From Paenibacillus sacheonensis (GTDB taxonomy: Bacteria > Bacillota > Bacilli > Paenibacillales > Paenibacillaceae), in NCBI RefSeq assembly GCF_009909195.1, contig NZ_JAAAMU010000027.1:1-64000 (forward strand): 64,000 nt of DNA. Reading direction: 5' to 3'. Below, one piece after another: positions 33,945 to 44,145 of this stretch; positions within the stretch are counted from its first letter, which is position 1, and each line of letters starts with the position of its first letter. The notes under the pieces are model-generated. The model ran no database searches. It had not been told where the DNA came from and saw nothing but the letters and a program-made list of their open reading frames with translations. The position numbers were made by a program, and so were the translations under genes.

Positions 33945-35159
33945 TTACAACTGCGCCGTAGCCGTTTGGTCTGCGAAAATCGAGGTCAGGATGCTTACCG
34001 CTTGATCGACTTCCTCACGCGATACGAGCAGGCTTGGGAGCAGACGAACGACGTTTGGTCCTGCCGTGATGACGAGCAAGCCGCGTTGCTGTCCTTCCGA
34101 AATGATCGGCGCGACCGGTCCTGCGCACTCAATGCCCACTAACAAGCCTTTGCCGCGAACTTCCTTCACGAACGGATTGCCGGCCAGCTTGGCGCGCAAT
34201 TCATTCATCAGGTATTCGCCCGTTTCCGCTGCGCGGTCGGTCGCTTTTTCCTTCAACAGCGTTTCGATCGTCGCTTTCACGACAGCCGTTGCGATCGGCG
34301 TTCCGCCGAACGTGGAGCCGTGGCTGCCTGCCGAGAACGCCTCGGCCAGCTCGCCCTTCGCCAGCATCGCGCCGACGGGGAAGCCGCTTCCGAGACCTTT
34401 GGCCAGCGTGAAAATATCCGGCTCGATGCCGTAGTGCTGGAAGCCGAACATTTTACCGGTACGGCCCATGCCTGTTTGAATCTCGTCAACGATAAGCAAA
34501 ACGCCGTGCTCTTTGCACATCTTCGCCAAATGCTGAAGGAAGGCCGGTTCTACCGGGATAATGCCGCCTTCGGCTTGGATCGTCTCGATCATGACCGCAG
34601 CCGTCTTGTCGGTAATCGCCGCTTCCAGCGCTTCGATGTCATGCAGCGGAATGTAGCGGAAGCCCTCCGGCAGCGGAAGGAAGCCTTCTTTCACTTTCTC
34701 TTGGCCGGTCGCCGTCAGCGTCGCCAGCGTCCGTCCGTGGAAGGATTGGGCGAACGTAAGAATCTCGTAGCGGCCGTTGCCTTTCACTTTCTGCTGATAA
34801 CGGCGAGCGAGCTTGATCGCTGCTTCGTTGGCTTCCGCGCCCGTGCTGCAGAAGAAGACCGCGTCCGCGTGGCTGTTGTCCGTGAGCAGCTTCGCCGCCG
34901 CTTCCTGGTTCGGAATGTGGAACAGGTTGGAGACATGCCACAGCTCGTCGAGCTGCTTTACGAGTGCGTCCTTCACCTGCTTCGGCGCGTGGCCGAGGTT
35001 CGTGACCGCAATGCCGCACATAAAGTCCAGATACTTGTTGCCTTGGTCATCCCACAGCCAGCTGCCTTCGCCCTTCACCAGGGAGATCGGATATCTTGCG
35101 TACGTCGGGAACAGCGAGCTCCCCTCGTTGGCCGCCGCGCTTTTGTACAAATCGCTCAT
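33945..35159 (-). CDS. argD: Acetylornithine aminotransferase ArgD
   Basis: A class III PLP-dependent transaminase that converts N-acetylglutamate semialdehyde to N-acetylornithine. Over its 404 aa it shows the cofactor-binding CSTGAEANEAAIKLAR, the acidic motif IVDEIQTGMGRTG and the Schiff-base lysine in TLAKGLGSGFPVGAM (about residue 255). The ATG at 35159 is supported by GAGGGTG upstream. It follows argB by 33 bp. Confidence 0.95.
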   Translation of the reverse strand: MSDLYKSAAANEGSSLFPTYARYPISLVKGEGSWLWDDQGNKYLDFMCGIAVTNLGHAPKQVKDALVKQLDELWHVSNLFHIPNQEAAAKLLTDNSHADAVFFCSTGAEANEAAIKLARRYQQKVKGNGRYEILTFAQSFHGRTLATLTATGQEKVKEGFLPLPEGFRYIPLHDIEALEAAITDKTAAVMIETIQAEGGIIPVEPAFLQHLAKMCKEHGVLLIVDEIQTGMGRTGKMFGFQHYGIEPDIFTLAKGLGSGFPVGAMLAKGELAEAFSAGSHGSTFGGTPIATAVVKATIETLLKEKATDRAAETGEYLMNELRAKLAGNPFVKEVRGKGLLVGIECAGPVAPIISEGQQRGLLVITAGPNVVRLLPSLLVSREEVDQAVSILTSIFADQTATAQL

Positions 35160-35192
35160 CTTACGTTCACCCTCTCATTAGGAATAAATGAA

Positions 35193-35972
35193 TTATTGCC
35201 GTACGATTCGCGTGCCGATGCCGCCTTCGAGCACGGCTTTGCTAAGTACGCCCGGCATGTCGCCGTTCACGATCACGACTTCCTTCACGTCGCCTTGGAT
35301 GCAGGCGATCGCCGCGCGCACCTTCGGAATCATGCCGCCGTAAATCTCGCCGCTCGCGATCATCGCTTCGATCTCCTCCAAGGTTACCGTAGGAAGCACC
35401 CGCTTCTCGCCGTTCATGATGCCCGGTACGTCGGTCACGACGATCATCCGCTCTACGCCGAGATGGGAAGCGACCGCTCCCGCCGCCGTATCCGCGTTGA
35501 TATTATAGCGCTGCGCCGCTGCGTCGATGCCGATCGGAGCGATGACGGGGATGTAGCCCATCCCCATAACGCCCTCGATAATCGCTGCGTTCACGTCCGT
35601 CACGTCGCCGACGAAGCCGATCTCCGCGGCGTTCGCTACCGGCTGCGCCATGATCAGCTCGCCGTCCACGCCGGAGAGGCCGAGCGCCTTCGCCCCGCTC
35701 TGCTGGATGCGGCGAACGATTTCTTTGTTGATGCGTCCCGCGAGCACCATCTCTACCACGTCCAGGACTTCATTGCTCGTCTTGCGCAGGCCGCCTACGA
35801 ACTCGCTCTCGATGCCGAGCTTGCCGAGCGTCTCGGAGATCGCCGGCCCGCCGCCGTGTACGATGACCGCTTTGACGCCGCGCGCCTGCAGGTCGCGCAA
35901 ATCTTCGAAGAAAGAAGCCGGCAGCGCCGCCAGCGTGCTGCCTCCGCATTTCATGACAAACCGCGTTTCCAT
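35193..35972 (-). CDS. argB: Acetylglutamate kinase ArgB
   Basis: It phosphorylates N-acetylglutamate, the second step of the pathway. The 259-aa amino acid kinase fold begins with MKCGGSTL (phosphate loop), followed by VHGGGPAIS (substrate loop) and NADTAAGAVASHL near residue 165. The shorter N-terminus, lacking the extra helix of arginine-inhibited kinases, suggests that feedback control may act elsewhere; this is inference. It follows argJ by 26 bp. Confidence 0.95.
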   Translation of the reverse strand: METRFVMKCGGSTLAALPASFFEDLRDLQARGVKAVIVHGGGPAISETLGKLGIESEFVGGLRKTSNEVLDVVEMVLAGRINKEIVRRIQQSGAKALGLSGVDGELIMAQPVANAAEIGFVGDVTDVNAAIIEGVMGMGYIPVIAPIGIDAAAQRYNINADTAAGAVASHLGVERMIVVTDVPGIMNGEKRVLPTVTLEEIEAMIASGEIYGGMIPKVRAAIACIQGDVKEVVIVNGDMPGVLSKAVLEGGIGTRIVRQ

Positions 35973-35998
35973 AGGATTGTTCCGTTCCCTTCTGCCGA

Positions 35999-37240
35999 TT
36001 AAGTCCGATACGCCGCATTGATGCGGACGTAATCATAGGTAAGATCGCAGCCCCAAGCCGTCGCGGCGCCTTCGCCCATATGCAGATCGACGTGAATGAC
36101 GACCGTATCGCCCTTCAGATACTCCAGCGCGGCGTCCTCGTCGAACGCCACGGGACGGGACTGCGCCAGCGTCACGATATCGCCGAGCGCGATGTCGACC
36201 GTCTCGGGATTGACCGGCACGCCGGCACGGCCGACCGCCGCGATGATTCGGCCCCAGTTGGCATCCGCACCGAATACGGCGGATTTCACGAGTGAAGAGC
36301 CGATGACCGTCTTCGCGATCGCTTGCGCCGACAAGTCGTTCTCCGCGCCGCGCACTTGCACCTCGACGAGCTTAGTGGCGCCTTCGCCGTCGCGCGCGAT
36401 CGCTTTGGCCAACACTTCGCATACGTAGCGGAGCCCTTCGGCGAATGCAGCAAGATCCGCATGCGCTTCCGTCAACTCTTCGTTGCCCGCCAGCCCGCTC
36501 GCCATCGCGACCAGCATATCGTTCGTGCTTGTGTCGCCGTCCACCGTGATCATGTTGAATGTCAGGTCCGTCACTTGGCGAAGCAGCTTATGCAGCGTCT
36601 CGCTGCCGATCGCCGCATCCGTCGTCACGAAACCGAGCATCGTCGCCATGTTGGGGTGAATCATGCCGCTCCCTTTGGACGCGCCGGCAATATGAACCGT
36701 ACGGCCGTCGACCGTAACGGAGACGCACACTTCCTTCTTCACGAGGTCGGTCGTCAGAATCGCCTGGCAGAAATCATCCGCCGCCTGGTAGGAATCGCCG
36801 AGCCGCGCTGGCAGCTCCGCGATACCGCCGCGTACGCGGTCCATCTTCAGCAGCTCCCCGATGACGCCCGTGGACGCTACGGCCACCTGCTCCGCCGGTA
36901 TGCCGACCGCGGACGCGAACGCGCTGCGCATCTCGTAGGCATCGGCTTCGCCCTGCTTGCCGGTGCAAGCATTGGCGTTGCCGCTGTTGACAATGACCGC
37001 GCGCAGCTTGCCGCCCGCGCCGATGCTCTCGCGCGTGACGGCGATGGGCGCCGCCTGGAACGCGTTCGTCGTGTACACGCCGGCCGCCGCCGCGGGTACG
37101 TCGCAGACGATGGCGCCCAGGTCATGGCGCGTCGTTTTCTTCAGGCCGCAGTGCAGGCCAGCGGCTTTAAAGCCTTTGGGCGTCGTGACCGAGCCATTCG
37201 GTACGACGGTGTATGATGCGGATGTGTTCCCCTGTCCCAT
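35999..37240 (-). CDS. argJ: Glutamate N-acetyltransferase / amino-acid acetyltransferase ArgJ
   Basis: ArgJ recycles the acetyl group from acetylornithine to glutamate, and in many bacteria also starts the pathway from acetyl-CoA. The 413-aa precursor contains [16 protein letters not shown] near residue 200, where the chain cleaves itself before the catalytic threonine to give alpha and beta subunits. No argA or separate acetylglutamate synthase is in the operon, which fits a bifunctional enzyme. The ATG at 37240 has GGAG at a rather long spacing of 13 nt; no better start was found. The gene lies 40 bp behind argC. Confidence 0.95.
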   Translation of the reverse strand: MGQGNTSASYTVVPNGSVTTPKGFKAAGLHCGLKKTTRHDLGAIVCDVPAAAAGVYTTNAFQAAPIAVTRESIGAGGKLRAVIVNSGNANACTGKQGEADAYEMRSAFASAVGIPAEQVAVASTGVIGELLKMDRVRGGIAELPARLGDSYQAADDFCQAILTTDLVKKEVCVSVTVDGRTVHIAGASKGSGMIHPNMATMLGFVTTDAAIGSETLHKLLRQVTDLTFNMITVDGDTSTNDMLVAMASGLAGNEELTEAHADLAAFAEGLRYVCEVLAKAIARDGEGATKLVEVQVRGAENDLSAQAIAKTVIGSSLVKSAVFGADANWGRIIAAVGRAGVPVNPETVDIALGDIVTLAQSRPVAFDEDAALEYLKGDTVVIHVDLHMGEGAATAWGCDLTYDYVRINAAYRT

Positions 37241-37280
37241 TGTTCAATCGCTTCTCCTTCTCGGCAGTGTAAGTACTATT

Positions 37281-38330
37281 TTACGGATAAACCGGTACGA
37301 AGCGGAGGCCCAGCGACTCGTCCCAGCCCATCATCAAATTGAGGTTCTGAATGGCCTGGCCCGCTGCGCCTTTCACGAGATTATCGATGACCGATACGAT
37401 CGTGACGCGGTTCGTGCGCGGATCGACGGAGAAGCCGATGTCGCAGTAGTTCGATCCCGAGACTTCCTTGGTCGCCGGATACGTGCCTTCTTGGCGAACG
37501 CGCACGAACGGACGGCCTTCGTAATAATTGCGGTACAACGACACGAAATCTTCATTGGAAGCCTTGCCGTTGACCGACGCGTACATCGTGCTCATGATTC
37601 CGCGCGTCATCGGAACGAGATGCGTGGAGAAGGTCGTCACGACTTTCTTACCGGCGATGTCCGACAGCACTTGCTCGATTTCGGGAATATGCTGATGCTT
37701 GTTGAGCTTGTAAGCCTTGAAATTCTCGTTGATTTCCGCGTAGTGGTTGCCGAGGCTTACGCCGCGTCCCGCACCTGATACGCCGGATTTGGCATCGATA
37801 ATGATCGATGCCGGATCGATGAGACCCGCTTTGACGGCAGGCACCAGTCCAAGCAGCGTCGCCGTCGGGAAGCAGCCCGGGTTCGAGACGAACTCCGCGC
37901 CGCGCACGGAATCGCCGTACACCTCGCACAGGCCGAAAACAGCTTGATCCAAGTATTCCTGCGCCGCAGCCTCTTTCTTATACCACGTCTCGTATTCCGA
38001 ACGGTCCCTCAATCGGTGATCGCCGGAAATATCAATGACCTTCAAGCCCTCGGCAAGGAGCGAAGGAGTTATTTTGGACGCAACGCCCGCGGGCGTAGCG
38101 ATAAACACGACATCAGCCTTCTTCTTGAGGAGCGCCGGGTCGACGTCATCCAACAAGTCGGTGCGAATTTCGTTCAAATGCGGATAGCCCTCCGCGATCG
38201 GCGCGCCCGCGCTCGATGAAGATACGACCGACGTCACTTCTACCTGCGGGTGACCCGCGAGAAGCCGGATCAGCTCTACGCCGCCGTAACCGGTCGATCC
38301 GATAATTGCCGCTCTAACGACTGTGTTCAT
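37281..38330 (-). CDS. argC: N-acetyl-gamma-glutamyl-phosphate reductase ArgC
   Basis: It reduces acetylglutamyl phosphate to the semialdehyde with NADPH. The 349-aa protein begins with the dinucleotide-binding GSTGYGGVEL, and carries the catalytic cysteine in NPGCFPTA (about residue 154) and the conserved GVSGAGRG downstream. ATG 38330 follows GGGAG. It is the first gene of argC-J-B-D-F-(G-H), with a strong promoter and ARG-box-like sequences upstream. Confidence 0.96.
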   Translation of the reverse strand: MNTVVRAAIIGSTGYGGVELIRLLAGHPQVEVTSVVSSSSAGAPIAEGYPHLNEIRTDLLDDVDPALLKKKADVVFIATPAGVASKITPSLLAEGLKVIDISGDHRLRDRSEYETWYKKEAAAQEYLDQAVFGLCEVYGDSVRGAEFVSNPGCFPTATLLGLVPAVKAGLIDPASIIIDAKSGVSGAGRGVSLGNHYAEINENFKAYKLNKHQHIPEIEQVLSDIAGKKVVTTFSTHLVPMTRGIMSTMYASVNGKASNEDFVSLYRNYYEGRPFVRVRQEGTYPATKEVSGSNYCDIGFSVDPRTNRVTIVSVIDNLVKGAAGQAIQNLNLMMGWDESLGLRFVPVYP

Positions 38331-38351
38331 AATCCGATCTCTCCCATCCTT

Positions 38352-38389
38352 ATCCTTCCTAGTAATTCATTGTACACAAACGGAAGGAT
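38352..38389 (-). promoter_or_regulatory. Leader hairpin of the arginine operon
   Basis: In the roughly 80-nt leader before argC the arms ATCCTTCC and GGAAGGAT pair perfectly around a 22-nt loop that contains AATGAAT, an ARG-box half site. There is no T-run. It may position an AhrC/ArgR operator or affect access to the ribosome site, which lies just after it. Confidence 0.45.
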
Positions 38390-38415
38390 CGTGGAAATAG
38401 CTTTCGCTCTGTATT

Positions 38416-38444
38416 ATTATACATACGAATTCATATAAATACAA
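38416..38444 (-). promoter_or_regulatory. Promoter and likely ArgR/AhrC operator of the arg operon
   Basis: TTGTAT (38439-38444) and a perfect TATAAT (38416-38421) lie 17 bp apart. The spacer contains the near-palindrome ATATGAATTCGTAT, and GAATTC occurs again just upstream of the -35 box. TGAATT/AATTCA words of this kind make up ARG boxes bound by the arginine repressor, so arginine-dependent repression is likely. Confidence 0.72.
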
Positions 38445-38463
38445 CGCTGAATTCGACTGTTTT

Positions 38464-39360
38464 TCATGGCAATTGGAAGCCTTCGCCGAGCACTTCCGCG
38501 GTGTCGCTGATGATCACGAACGCGCTCGGATCCGCAGCTCTTACAAGGCTTTTCAACCTGGATACCTCCCCCCTGCCGACGACGATCATCAGCACGGCCC
38601 GCGATTCCCCCGTATACCCTCCATGACCGTCCAGCTTCGTGAGGCCGCGGTCCAAATCATGCAATACCGTCTGCGTAATCGCCTCCGGATGATCCGATAC
38701 GACGAACGCCACCTTCGAAATCGCCAGACCCGTTTGCACAAAATCGATCGTCTTGCTCGTAGCGAACAAGCCGACCAGCGCATACAGCGCGTTCTCCGGC
38801 GCAATCAGAATGCCTGCCGATGCAATGACGATGCCATCGAACGCCGCGACCGCGAGTCCCAGACGCACGCCTGTATAGCGATGCAGCAGCTGCGCCGCCA
38901 GGTCGAGCCCGCCGGTAGAGGCTTTGCCTCGAAAGACCAAGCCAAGCCCCACGCCGACGCCGATTCCGCCGTAAATGGAAGCCAGCATCGCATTATTCGT
39001 CGGCGGCGTCCAATTGGAGGTGACCAGGACGAGCAGCGGCAGCACGAAGGACCCGAGGGCGGTCTTGAGCGCAAATCGCTTGCCGAGCAGCCATAGCCCC
39101 ACCAGAAACAAGGGTACATTAAGCGCCCACTGCGTATAGGCCGGTTGAATGCCCGTCTCATGGTTGACGAGGATCGAAATGCCCGAGACGCCGCCGGACG
39201 CGATGCCGAGCGGTACGAGAAACAGATTGAAGCTGACCGCGATGAGGAATGACCCCGCTAACAGCAACACGACGCTGAGCAGCGATTCCGCTCTCGGATT
39301 CATCGCGCGAGCCTTTCGCTTATTGGTTGTACCGCTGCGTTTAACCTTCTGATCGTCCAT
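38464..39360 (-). CDS. YitT family membrane protein (YvjA-like)
   Basis: A 298-aa membrane protein with five to six hydrophobic helices in the first 210 residues and a C-terminal DUF2179-like cytoplasmic domain (KLDGHGGYTGESRAVLMIVV ... DPSAFVIIS). This is the YitT/YvjA family, whose substrate is not known to me. The N-terminus carries an unusually basic tail (KRSGTTNKRKAR). ATG 39360 follows AAAGGAG by 9 nt. Its position directly behind prfB matches B. subtilis yvjA. No clear terminator was seen before the arg promoter. Confidence 0.88.
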   Translation of the reverse strand: MDDQKVKRSGTTNKRKARAMNPRAESLLSVVLLLAGSFLIAVSFNLFLVPLGIASGGVSGISILVNHETGIQPAYTQWALNVPLFLVGLWLLGKRFALKTALGSFVLPLLVLVTSNWTPPTNNAMLASIYGGIGVGVGLGLVFRGKASTGGLDLAAQLLHRYTGVRLGLAVAAFDGIVIASAGILIAPENALYALVGLFATSKTIDFVQTGLAISKVAFVVSDHPEAITQTVLHDLDRGLTKLDGHGGYTGESRAVLMIVVGRGEVSRLKSLVRAADPSAFVIISDTAEVLGEGFQLP

Positions 39361-39402
39361 CTATCTCCGCTCCTTTATCGAACCGTCGCCCTCCTAAGAC
39401 AC

Positions 39403-39443
39403 ACAAAAAAGAGTTCCAACACTTATCAGTGTCGGAACTCTTT
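39403..39443 (-). terminator. Terminator downstream of prfB
   Basis: The 16-nt arms AAAGAGTTCCGACACT and AGTGTTGGAACTCTTT (39428-39443 and 39408-39423, one G-T pair) close a 4-nt loop and are followed on the minus strand by more T residues. It lies 25 bp past the prfB stop. Confidence 0.92.
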
Positions 39444-39467
39444 GCCTAGCCTATGCACGCCTTCGGC

Positions 39468-40581
39468 TTAATTCTCCTCATGGCGGATTTTGCTACGCAG
39501 ATAGCCGTCGATGAACATATCCAGGTCTCCGTCCATGACCGCGCCAACGTTGCCGGTTTCCACCGAAGTCCGGTGGTCCTTCACCATGCTGTACGGGTGG
39601 AACACATAGGAGCGGATCTGGCTGCCCCATGCGATATCGGACTGTTCGCCGCGGATTTCCGCGAGATGCTTCTGCTGTTCTTCGATCTTGCGCTCGTAGA
39701 GCTTGGAACGCAGCATCTGCATGGCGCGCTCCCGGTTCTGGATCTGCGAACGCTGCGTTTGGCACGAGACGACAATGCCTGACGGCACGTGCGTGATCCG
39801 AATCGCCGACTCCGTCTTATTGATATGCTGGCCGCCGGCGCCGCTCGCGCGGTACGTGTCGACCTTCAAATCTTCGCTCCGGATCTCGATTTCGATATCG
39901 TCGTCGATCTCCGGCATGATATCGCAGGATACGAAGGACGTATGTCGGCGGCCCGCGGCGTCGAACGGAGAAATCCGCACGAGACGGTGAACGCCTTTCT
40001 CCGCCTTCAAATACCCGTAAGCATTATGCCCTTTGACCGAAATCGTGACGCTCTTGATCCCCGCCTCGTCGCCGGCCAAATAGTCGAGCAGTTCTACCTT
40101 GAAGCCGTGCTTCTCGGCCCAGCGCGTATACATGCGATACAGCATCTGGCACCAGTCCTGCGACTCCGTACCGCCGGCGCCCGGATGCAGCTCGAGGATG
40201 GCGTTCAGCTTATCGTAGGGTTCGAAGAGCAGCAGCTGCAGCTCGAACTCCGCTACTTTAGCCACGAGACCTGCCACGCTTTTCTTGAGCTCGGCATCCA
40301 TTTCCTCGTCGTCTTCCTCTTCCGCCAGCTCCAGCATCGTCTCCAGATCTTCCTGCTCGCTTTGCATCCGTTCGTATTCATCGACGACGGACTTAACGGC
40401 ATTCATCTCCGCGATGGTGCTTTGGGCGCGCTCGTTGTCGTCCCAGAAGTCGGGGGCGCTCATTTTCTCTTCGAAGTTCAAAATCATCTCTTGCTTAATA
40501 TCTAAGTCAAAGAGACCCCCTGAGTTCTTGGAGACGCTTCGCCATTTCACGCAGATCCTGTTTCACCGTGATATCTATCAT
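39468..40581 (-). CDS. prfB: Peptide chain release factor 2 (programmed +1 frameshift)
   Basis: RF2 ends translation at UGA and UAA codons. The gene is split: a 24-codon first frame starts at ATG 40581 (ribosome site GAGGTG) and ends at an in-frame TGA (40507-40509). The sequence there is AGGGGG TCT CTT TGA C, the classical site where an internal Shine-Dalgarno and a slippery CTT-T cause a +1 shift when RF2 is scarce. Translation then continues as DLDIKQEM to give about 370 aa. The main frame contains the GGQ-type loop [12 protein letters not shown] that triggers peptide release. The gene lies 57 bp behind secA. The frameshift makes RF2 control its own level. Confidence 0.97.
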
Positions 40582-40638
40582 GACTATCGCTTCACCTCAA
40601 CATTCGGTTCATTGCCCTAACCTATGCAAAAACCGGGC

Positions 40639-43146
40639 TTATAGTCCGTGGCACTGCTTGTATTTCTTGCCGCTGCCGCATGGGCACGGATCGTTCCGCT
40701 TCACGCGCTCATCCTTGCGGACCGGGCGCTTCTGCGCATTCTCGCTGCTGCCGCCGGATTCCGTTTGGCCTTTAGCGACTTCTTGACGCTCGAGGTTGTT
40801 CTCGACATGCGCCTTCATAATATATTTCGTTACTTCTTCTTGAATATGCTCGATCATTTCCTTGAACATCTCGAAGCCTTCGAATTGGTACTCGCGAAGC
40901 GGATCCGTACCGCCGTATGCGCGCAAGTGGATACCTTGACGCAGTTGGTCCATGGCATCGATATGATCCATCCATTTGCTGTCTACCGCACGCAGCACGA
41001 CGACCTTCTCGAATTCTCGCATCGTGTCCGTTCCGATTTCTTCTTCGCGCTGGTTGTACAGTGCATTGACTTTATCGAGCAGGAATTCGATGATTTCCTG
41101 CGGTTCTTTCCCCCACAGATCATCCTTCGTAATCATGCCGTCGTTCAAAATATTGCCTTCGGCGTAATCGACGATTTCCTGCAGCTCCCAGTTCTCCGGC
41201 ACATCGTCGGAAGGACAATGCGCTTCGACGATCTTCGTGACCACCGGCTTGATCATCTCAAGAACGATCTCGCGAATATTCTCGGAGAAGAGCACTTCGC
41301 GGCGCTGCTTGTAAATGATTTCGCGCTGCTGGTTCATGACGTCATCATATTGAAGGACGATTTTACGCTGATCGAAGTTATTGCCCTCTACCCGTTTCTG
41401 AGCGGACTCGATCGCACGCGAGATAAGGCGGCTCTCGATCGGCTGGTCTTCCTCGAAGCCGAGGCGCTCCATCATGCCCATGATATTCTCGGAGCCGAAG
41501 CGGCGCATCAGATCATCCTCGAGGGACAGGTAGAACTGCGACGAACCCGGATCGCCTTGACGGCCCGCACGACCGCGGAGCTGATTGTCAATCCGACGGC
41601 TCTCGTGGCGTTCCGTACCGATAATATGCAGACCGCCCAAACCGCCGACGATGTCTTCCAGCAAAATATCCGTACCGCGGCCGGCCATGTTCGTCGCGAT
41701 CGTAACCGAGTTCGATTGACCCGCGCGCGAGATGATCTCCGCTTCCTCGGCATGATACTTCGCATTAAGCACTTTGTGCTCGACGCCGCGCTTCTTCAGC
41801 AGTTCGGACAGCTTCTCGGAGTTCTCGATCGATACGGTACCGACCAGCACCGGCTGCCTATTCGCGTGGCGCTTGACGATCTCTTCGACGACGGCCTTGA
41901 ACTTGCCGTTCTCCGTCTTGTACACGACATCCGCGATATCGTTACGGATGTTCTTCCGGTTCGTCGGCACTTGAATAACTTCCAAACCGTAGATCTTCTT
42001 AAACTCTTCTTCCTCCGTCTTCGCCGTACCGGTCATGCCGGCCAGCTTGCGGTACATCCGGAAGTAGTTCTGGAACGTAATCGTCGCGAGCGTCATGCTC
42101 TCGTTCTGAACCTTGATTTGCTCCTTGGCTTCGATCGCTTGGTGCAAACCATCGCTGTAGCGACGGCCCGCCATCAGACGGCCCGTGAATTCATCGACGA
42201 TCACGACTTCTTCGTCTTGAACGACGTAGTCGACGTCGCGCTTCATAATAACATGTGCTTTCAATGCCTGTTGAATGTGGTGATTGATGAGGACGTTGGC
42301 ATGATCGTACAAGTTCTCGATGCCGAACGCCTTCTCGGCTTTCTCTACGCCCGCTTCCGTCATCGTGACGGACCGCACCTTGATGTCTACCGTGTAATCT
42401 TCTTCTTCTTTCATACGCTGCACGAAACGGTCCGCGGCAAAATACATCTCGGTCGACTTTGCAGCCTGACCCGAAATGATAAGCGGCGTACGCGCCTCAT
42501 CGACGAGGATGGAATCCACTTCGTCGATAATCGCATAATACAACGGACGCTGAACCATCTGTTCCTTGTACAGCACCATGTTGTCGCGCAAATAGTCAAA
42601 ACCGAACTCATTGTTCGTTCCATATGTGATGTCGCATGCATACGCTGCCTGCTTCTCGTCGTGCGAGAGGCCGTGCAGGTTACAACCGACGGTCATGCCA
42701 AGAAATTGATATAGCTGTCCCATCTGCTCGCTATCGCGCATCGCGAGATAATCGTTGACGGTTACGACATGAACGCCTTTTCCGAGCAACGCATTCAAGT
42801 AAACCGACAGCGTCGCCACGAGCGTTTTACCTTCACCGGTCTTCATCTCGGCGATTTGCCCTTCATGCAGCACCATGCCGCCGATCAGCTGTACGTCATA
42901 GTGGCGCTTGTCCAGAACGCGCTTGGATGCTTCTCTTACAACGGCGAACGCCTCCGGGAGCAGAGCGTCGATATCCTCTCCTTGTTCCAGACGGCCTCTG
43001 AATTCCGCCGTTTTATCCCGAAGACCCTCGTCCGAAAGCTGAGCGATCTGCGGTTCTAGTCCATTAATTTCCTCTACTGTACGCATAAGACGCTTAATCT
43101 CTCGTTCGTTGGCGTCTCCGAATAATTTCTTTACAAGTCCGAGCAT
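40639..43146 (-). CDS. secA: Preprotein translocase ATPase SecA
   Basis: SecA drives proteins through the SecYEG channel. The 835-aa protein shows Walker [12 protein letters not shown] (about residue 100), [15 protein letters not shown] (Walker B), the helicase motif region [11 protein letters not shown], and the C-terminal zinc-binding tail [16 protein letters not shown] that contacts SecB or lipids. ATG 43146 follows AAAGGGG. It has its own promoter and is followed by prfB, as in B. subtilis. Confidence 0.98.
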   Translation of the reverse strand: MLGLVKKLFGDANEREIKRLMRTVEEINGLEPQIAQLSDEGLRDKTAEFRGRLEQGEDIDALLPEAFAVVREASKRVLDKRHYDVQLIGGMVLHEGQIAEMKTGEGKTLVATLSVYLNALLGKGVHVVTVNDYLAMRDSEQMGQLYQFLGMTVGCNLHGLSHDEKQAAYACDITYGTNNEFGFDYLRDNMVLYKEQMVQRPLYYAIIDEVDSILVDEARTPLIISGQAAKSTEMYFAADRFVQRMKEEEDYTVDIKVRSVTMTEAGVEKAEKAFGIENLYDHANVLINHHIQQALKAHVIMKRDVDYVVQDEEVVIVDEFTGRLMAGRRYSDGLHQAIEAKEQIKVQNESMTLATITFQNYFRMYRKLAGMTGTAKTEEEEFKKIYGLEVIQVPTNRKNIRNDIADVVYKTENGKFKAVVEEIVKRHANRQPVLVGTVSIENSEKLSELLKKRGVEHKVLNAKYHAEEAEIISRAGQSNSVTIATNMAGRGTDILLEDIVGGLGGLHIIGTERHESRRIDNQLRGRAGRQGDPGSSQFYLSLEDDLMRRFGSENIMGMMERLGFEEDQPIESRLISRAIESAQKRVEGNNFDQRKIVLQYDDVMNQQREIIYKQRREVLFSENIREIVLEMIKPVVTKIVEAHCPSDDVPENWELQEIVDYAEGNILNDGMITKDDLWGKEPQEIIEFLLDKVNALYNQREEEIGTDTMREFEKVVVLRAVDSKWMDHIDAMDQLRQGIHLRAYGGTDPLREYQFEGFEMFKEMIEHIQEEVTKYIMKAHVENNLERQEVAKGQTESGGSSENAQKRPVRKDERVKRNDPCPCGSGKKYKQCHGL

Positions 43147-43182
43147 GGTCTTCCCCTTTCGATGTTACGCCTGTTTGCATAA

Positions 43183-43211
43183 ATTGTAACAGTTTGCGGC
43201 TGTTCCCGCAA
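43183..43211 (-). promoter_or_regulatory. Promoter of secA-prfB
   Basis: TTGCGG (43206-43211) and TACAAT (43183-43188) are separated by 17 bp on the minus strand, about 40 bp before the secA start codon. Confidence 0.7.
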
Positions 43212-43268
43212 TGTTGGCGGGCATAGGGATAAGATGGGTAAACCTGAAGCAGGCTGAAGCCTGAAGAG

Positions 43269-43295
43269 CAAAAAAGCCCTGGTTGCCCAGGGCTT
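43269..43295 (-). terminator. Terminator downstream of hpf
   Basis: A 9-bp stem AAGCCCTGG/CCAGGGCTT (43287-43295 and 43274-43282) with a GCAA tetraloop is followed on the minus strand by TTTTGC. It begins 15 bp past the hpf stop. Confidence 0.9.
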
Positions 43296-43309
43296 CCTTG
43301 CGCTACCTA

Positions 43310-43855
43310 TTAATCCGCTTCCAGCAAGCCGTATCGGCCGTCGCTGCGTCTATAGACGACATTCACTTCCTTGGTATCCGAATTGGCGAACATGAAGAAG
43401 GAGTGACCGACCATATTCATCTGGAGGATCGCCTCTTCGACGTCCATCGGCTTGAGCAGAAACCGCTTCGTGCGCACCAACTCGAAGTCTTCCTCTTCGT
43501 CTGCCACGCGAACCGCAGCACCGTCGTCCTTGAACATCGTGCGGATGCCGCTCTCCTTACGGAATTTACTATTTATTCTCGTTTTATGTTTGCGTATTTG
43601 CCGTTCCAGTTTGTCTACGACCAGATCGATCGAAGCGTACATATCCTCGCTTTTCTCTTCCGCTCTTAGCAGTGCATTCGTTAACGGGATCGTCACCTCG
43701 ACGGAATGTCTTCCTTTCGTAACGCTCAACGTTACATTTGTTTCGGAGGCTGAGGGCTCTTCAAAATACTTTTCCAGGCGGTTCAATTTCTTCTCGACAT
43801 AATCGCGCAAGGCGTCTGTCACCAAGATGTGTTGACCTCGAATGTTGTATTTCAT
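43310..43855 (-). CDS. hpf: Ribosome hibernation promoting factor, long form (HPF)
   Basis: A 181-aa long HPF that dimerises ribosomes into inactive 100S particles during slow growth. The N-terminal S30AE domain (residues 1-100: GQHILVTDALRDYVEKKL) binds the 30S decoding site. The C-terminal domain (about 125-181: VRTKRFLLKPMDVEEAILQMN) forms the dimer contact. ATG 43855 has a perfect AAAGGAGG. A sigma-A-like promoter lies directly upstream. In B. subtilis hpf (yvyD) sits between the flagellar fliDST genes and secA, which is relevant to the sugar island on its other side here. Confidence 0.96.
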   Translation of the reverse strand: MKYNIRGQHILVTDALRDYVEKKLNRLEKYFEEPSASETNVTLSVTKGRHSVEVTIPLTNALLRAEEKSEDMYASIDLVVDKLERQIRKHKTRINSKFRKESGIRTMFKDDGAAVRVADEEEDFELVRTKRFLLKPMDVEEAILQMNMVGHSFFMFANSDTKEVNVVYRRSDGRYGLLEAD

Positions 43856-43881
43856 GGGGCATTCCTCCTTTACATGCTCTT

Positions 43882-43910
43882 ATTATAACATCTTATTCTG
43901 GGCGGCTCAA
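43882..43910 (-). promoter_or_regulatory. Promoter of hpf
   Basis: TTGAGC (43905-43910) and a perfect TATAAT (43882-43887) are 17 bp apart, leaving a short leader that holds the AAAGGAGG site. In B. subtilis this gene is under sigma-B and sigma-H. Only a poor sigma-H-like match (AGAAAAT...AGAAT) was seen here. Confidence 0.72.
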
Positions 43911-44145
43911 AGATATTTTCTGTATTTTGTGAATGTTCTTACAATATTTAAACGAGCTGTCCCCGTTCGAAACGATATCTTCTTCGCGGGTTGTTTCCGG
44001 GCTTGCACCCACCCTCGGGTCAAGTACTTGTAGAGCCCGCGGTCAAAGAACGGATCCACTCTGGGCTCGATTGTTTGATCGCAAGACACGGCGTGCACCT
44101 GCCACTGATGCGTTCCGGAAATCTACGCCGCGCACAGCTCATGGC
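43911..44145. other. Stretch between hpf promoter and cspA terminator without a clear gene
   Basis: A 63-codon frame (minus, 44098 down to 43907, GTG start) is open but has no convincing ribosome site and no family I recognise. The sequence is GC-rich in its middle with small hairpins. I see no RNA gene. A degraded gene remnant is possible. Confidence 0.35.

Noticed and set aside
40648-42714. A 688-codon open frame on the plus strand opposite secA
   Set aside because: Same cause: it is antisense to a certain gene, with no independent support.
43907-44098. A 63-codon frame between hpf and the cold-shock gene
   Set aside because: GTG start with no convincing ribosome site and no recognised family. 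It may be a remnant and is left as unassigned sequence.
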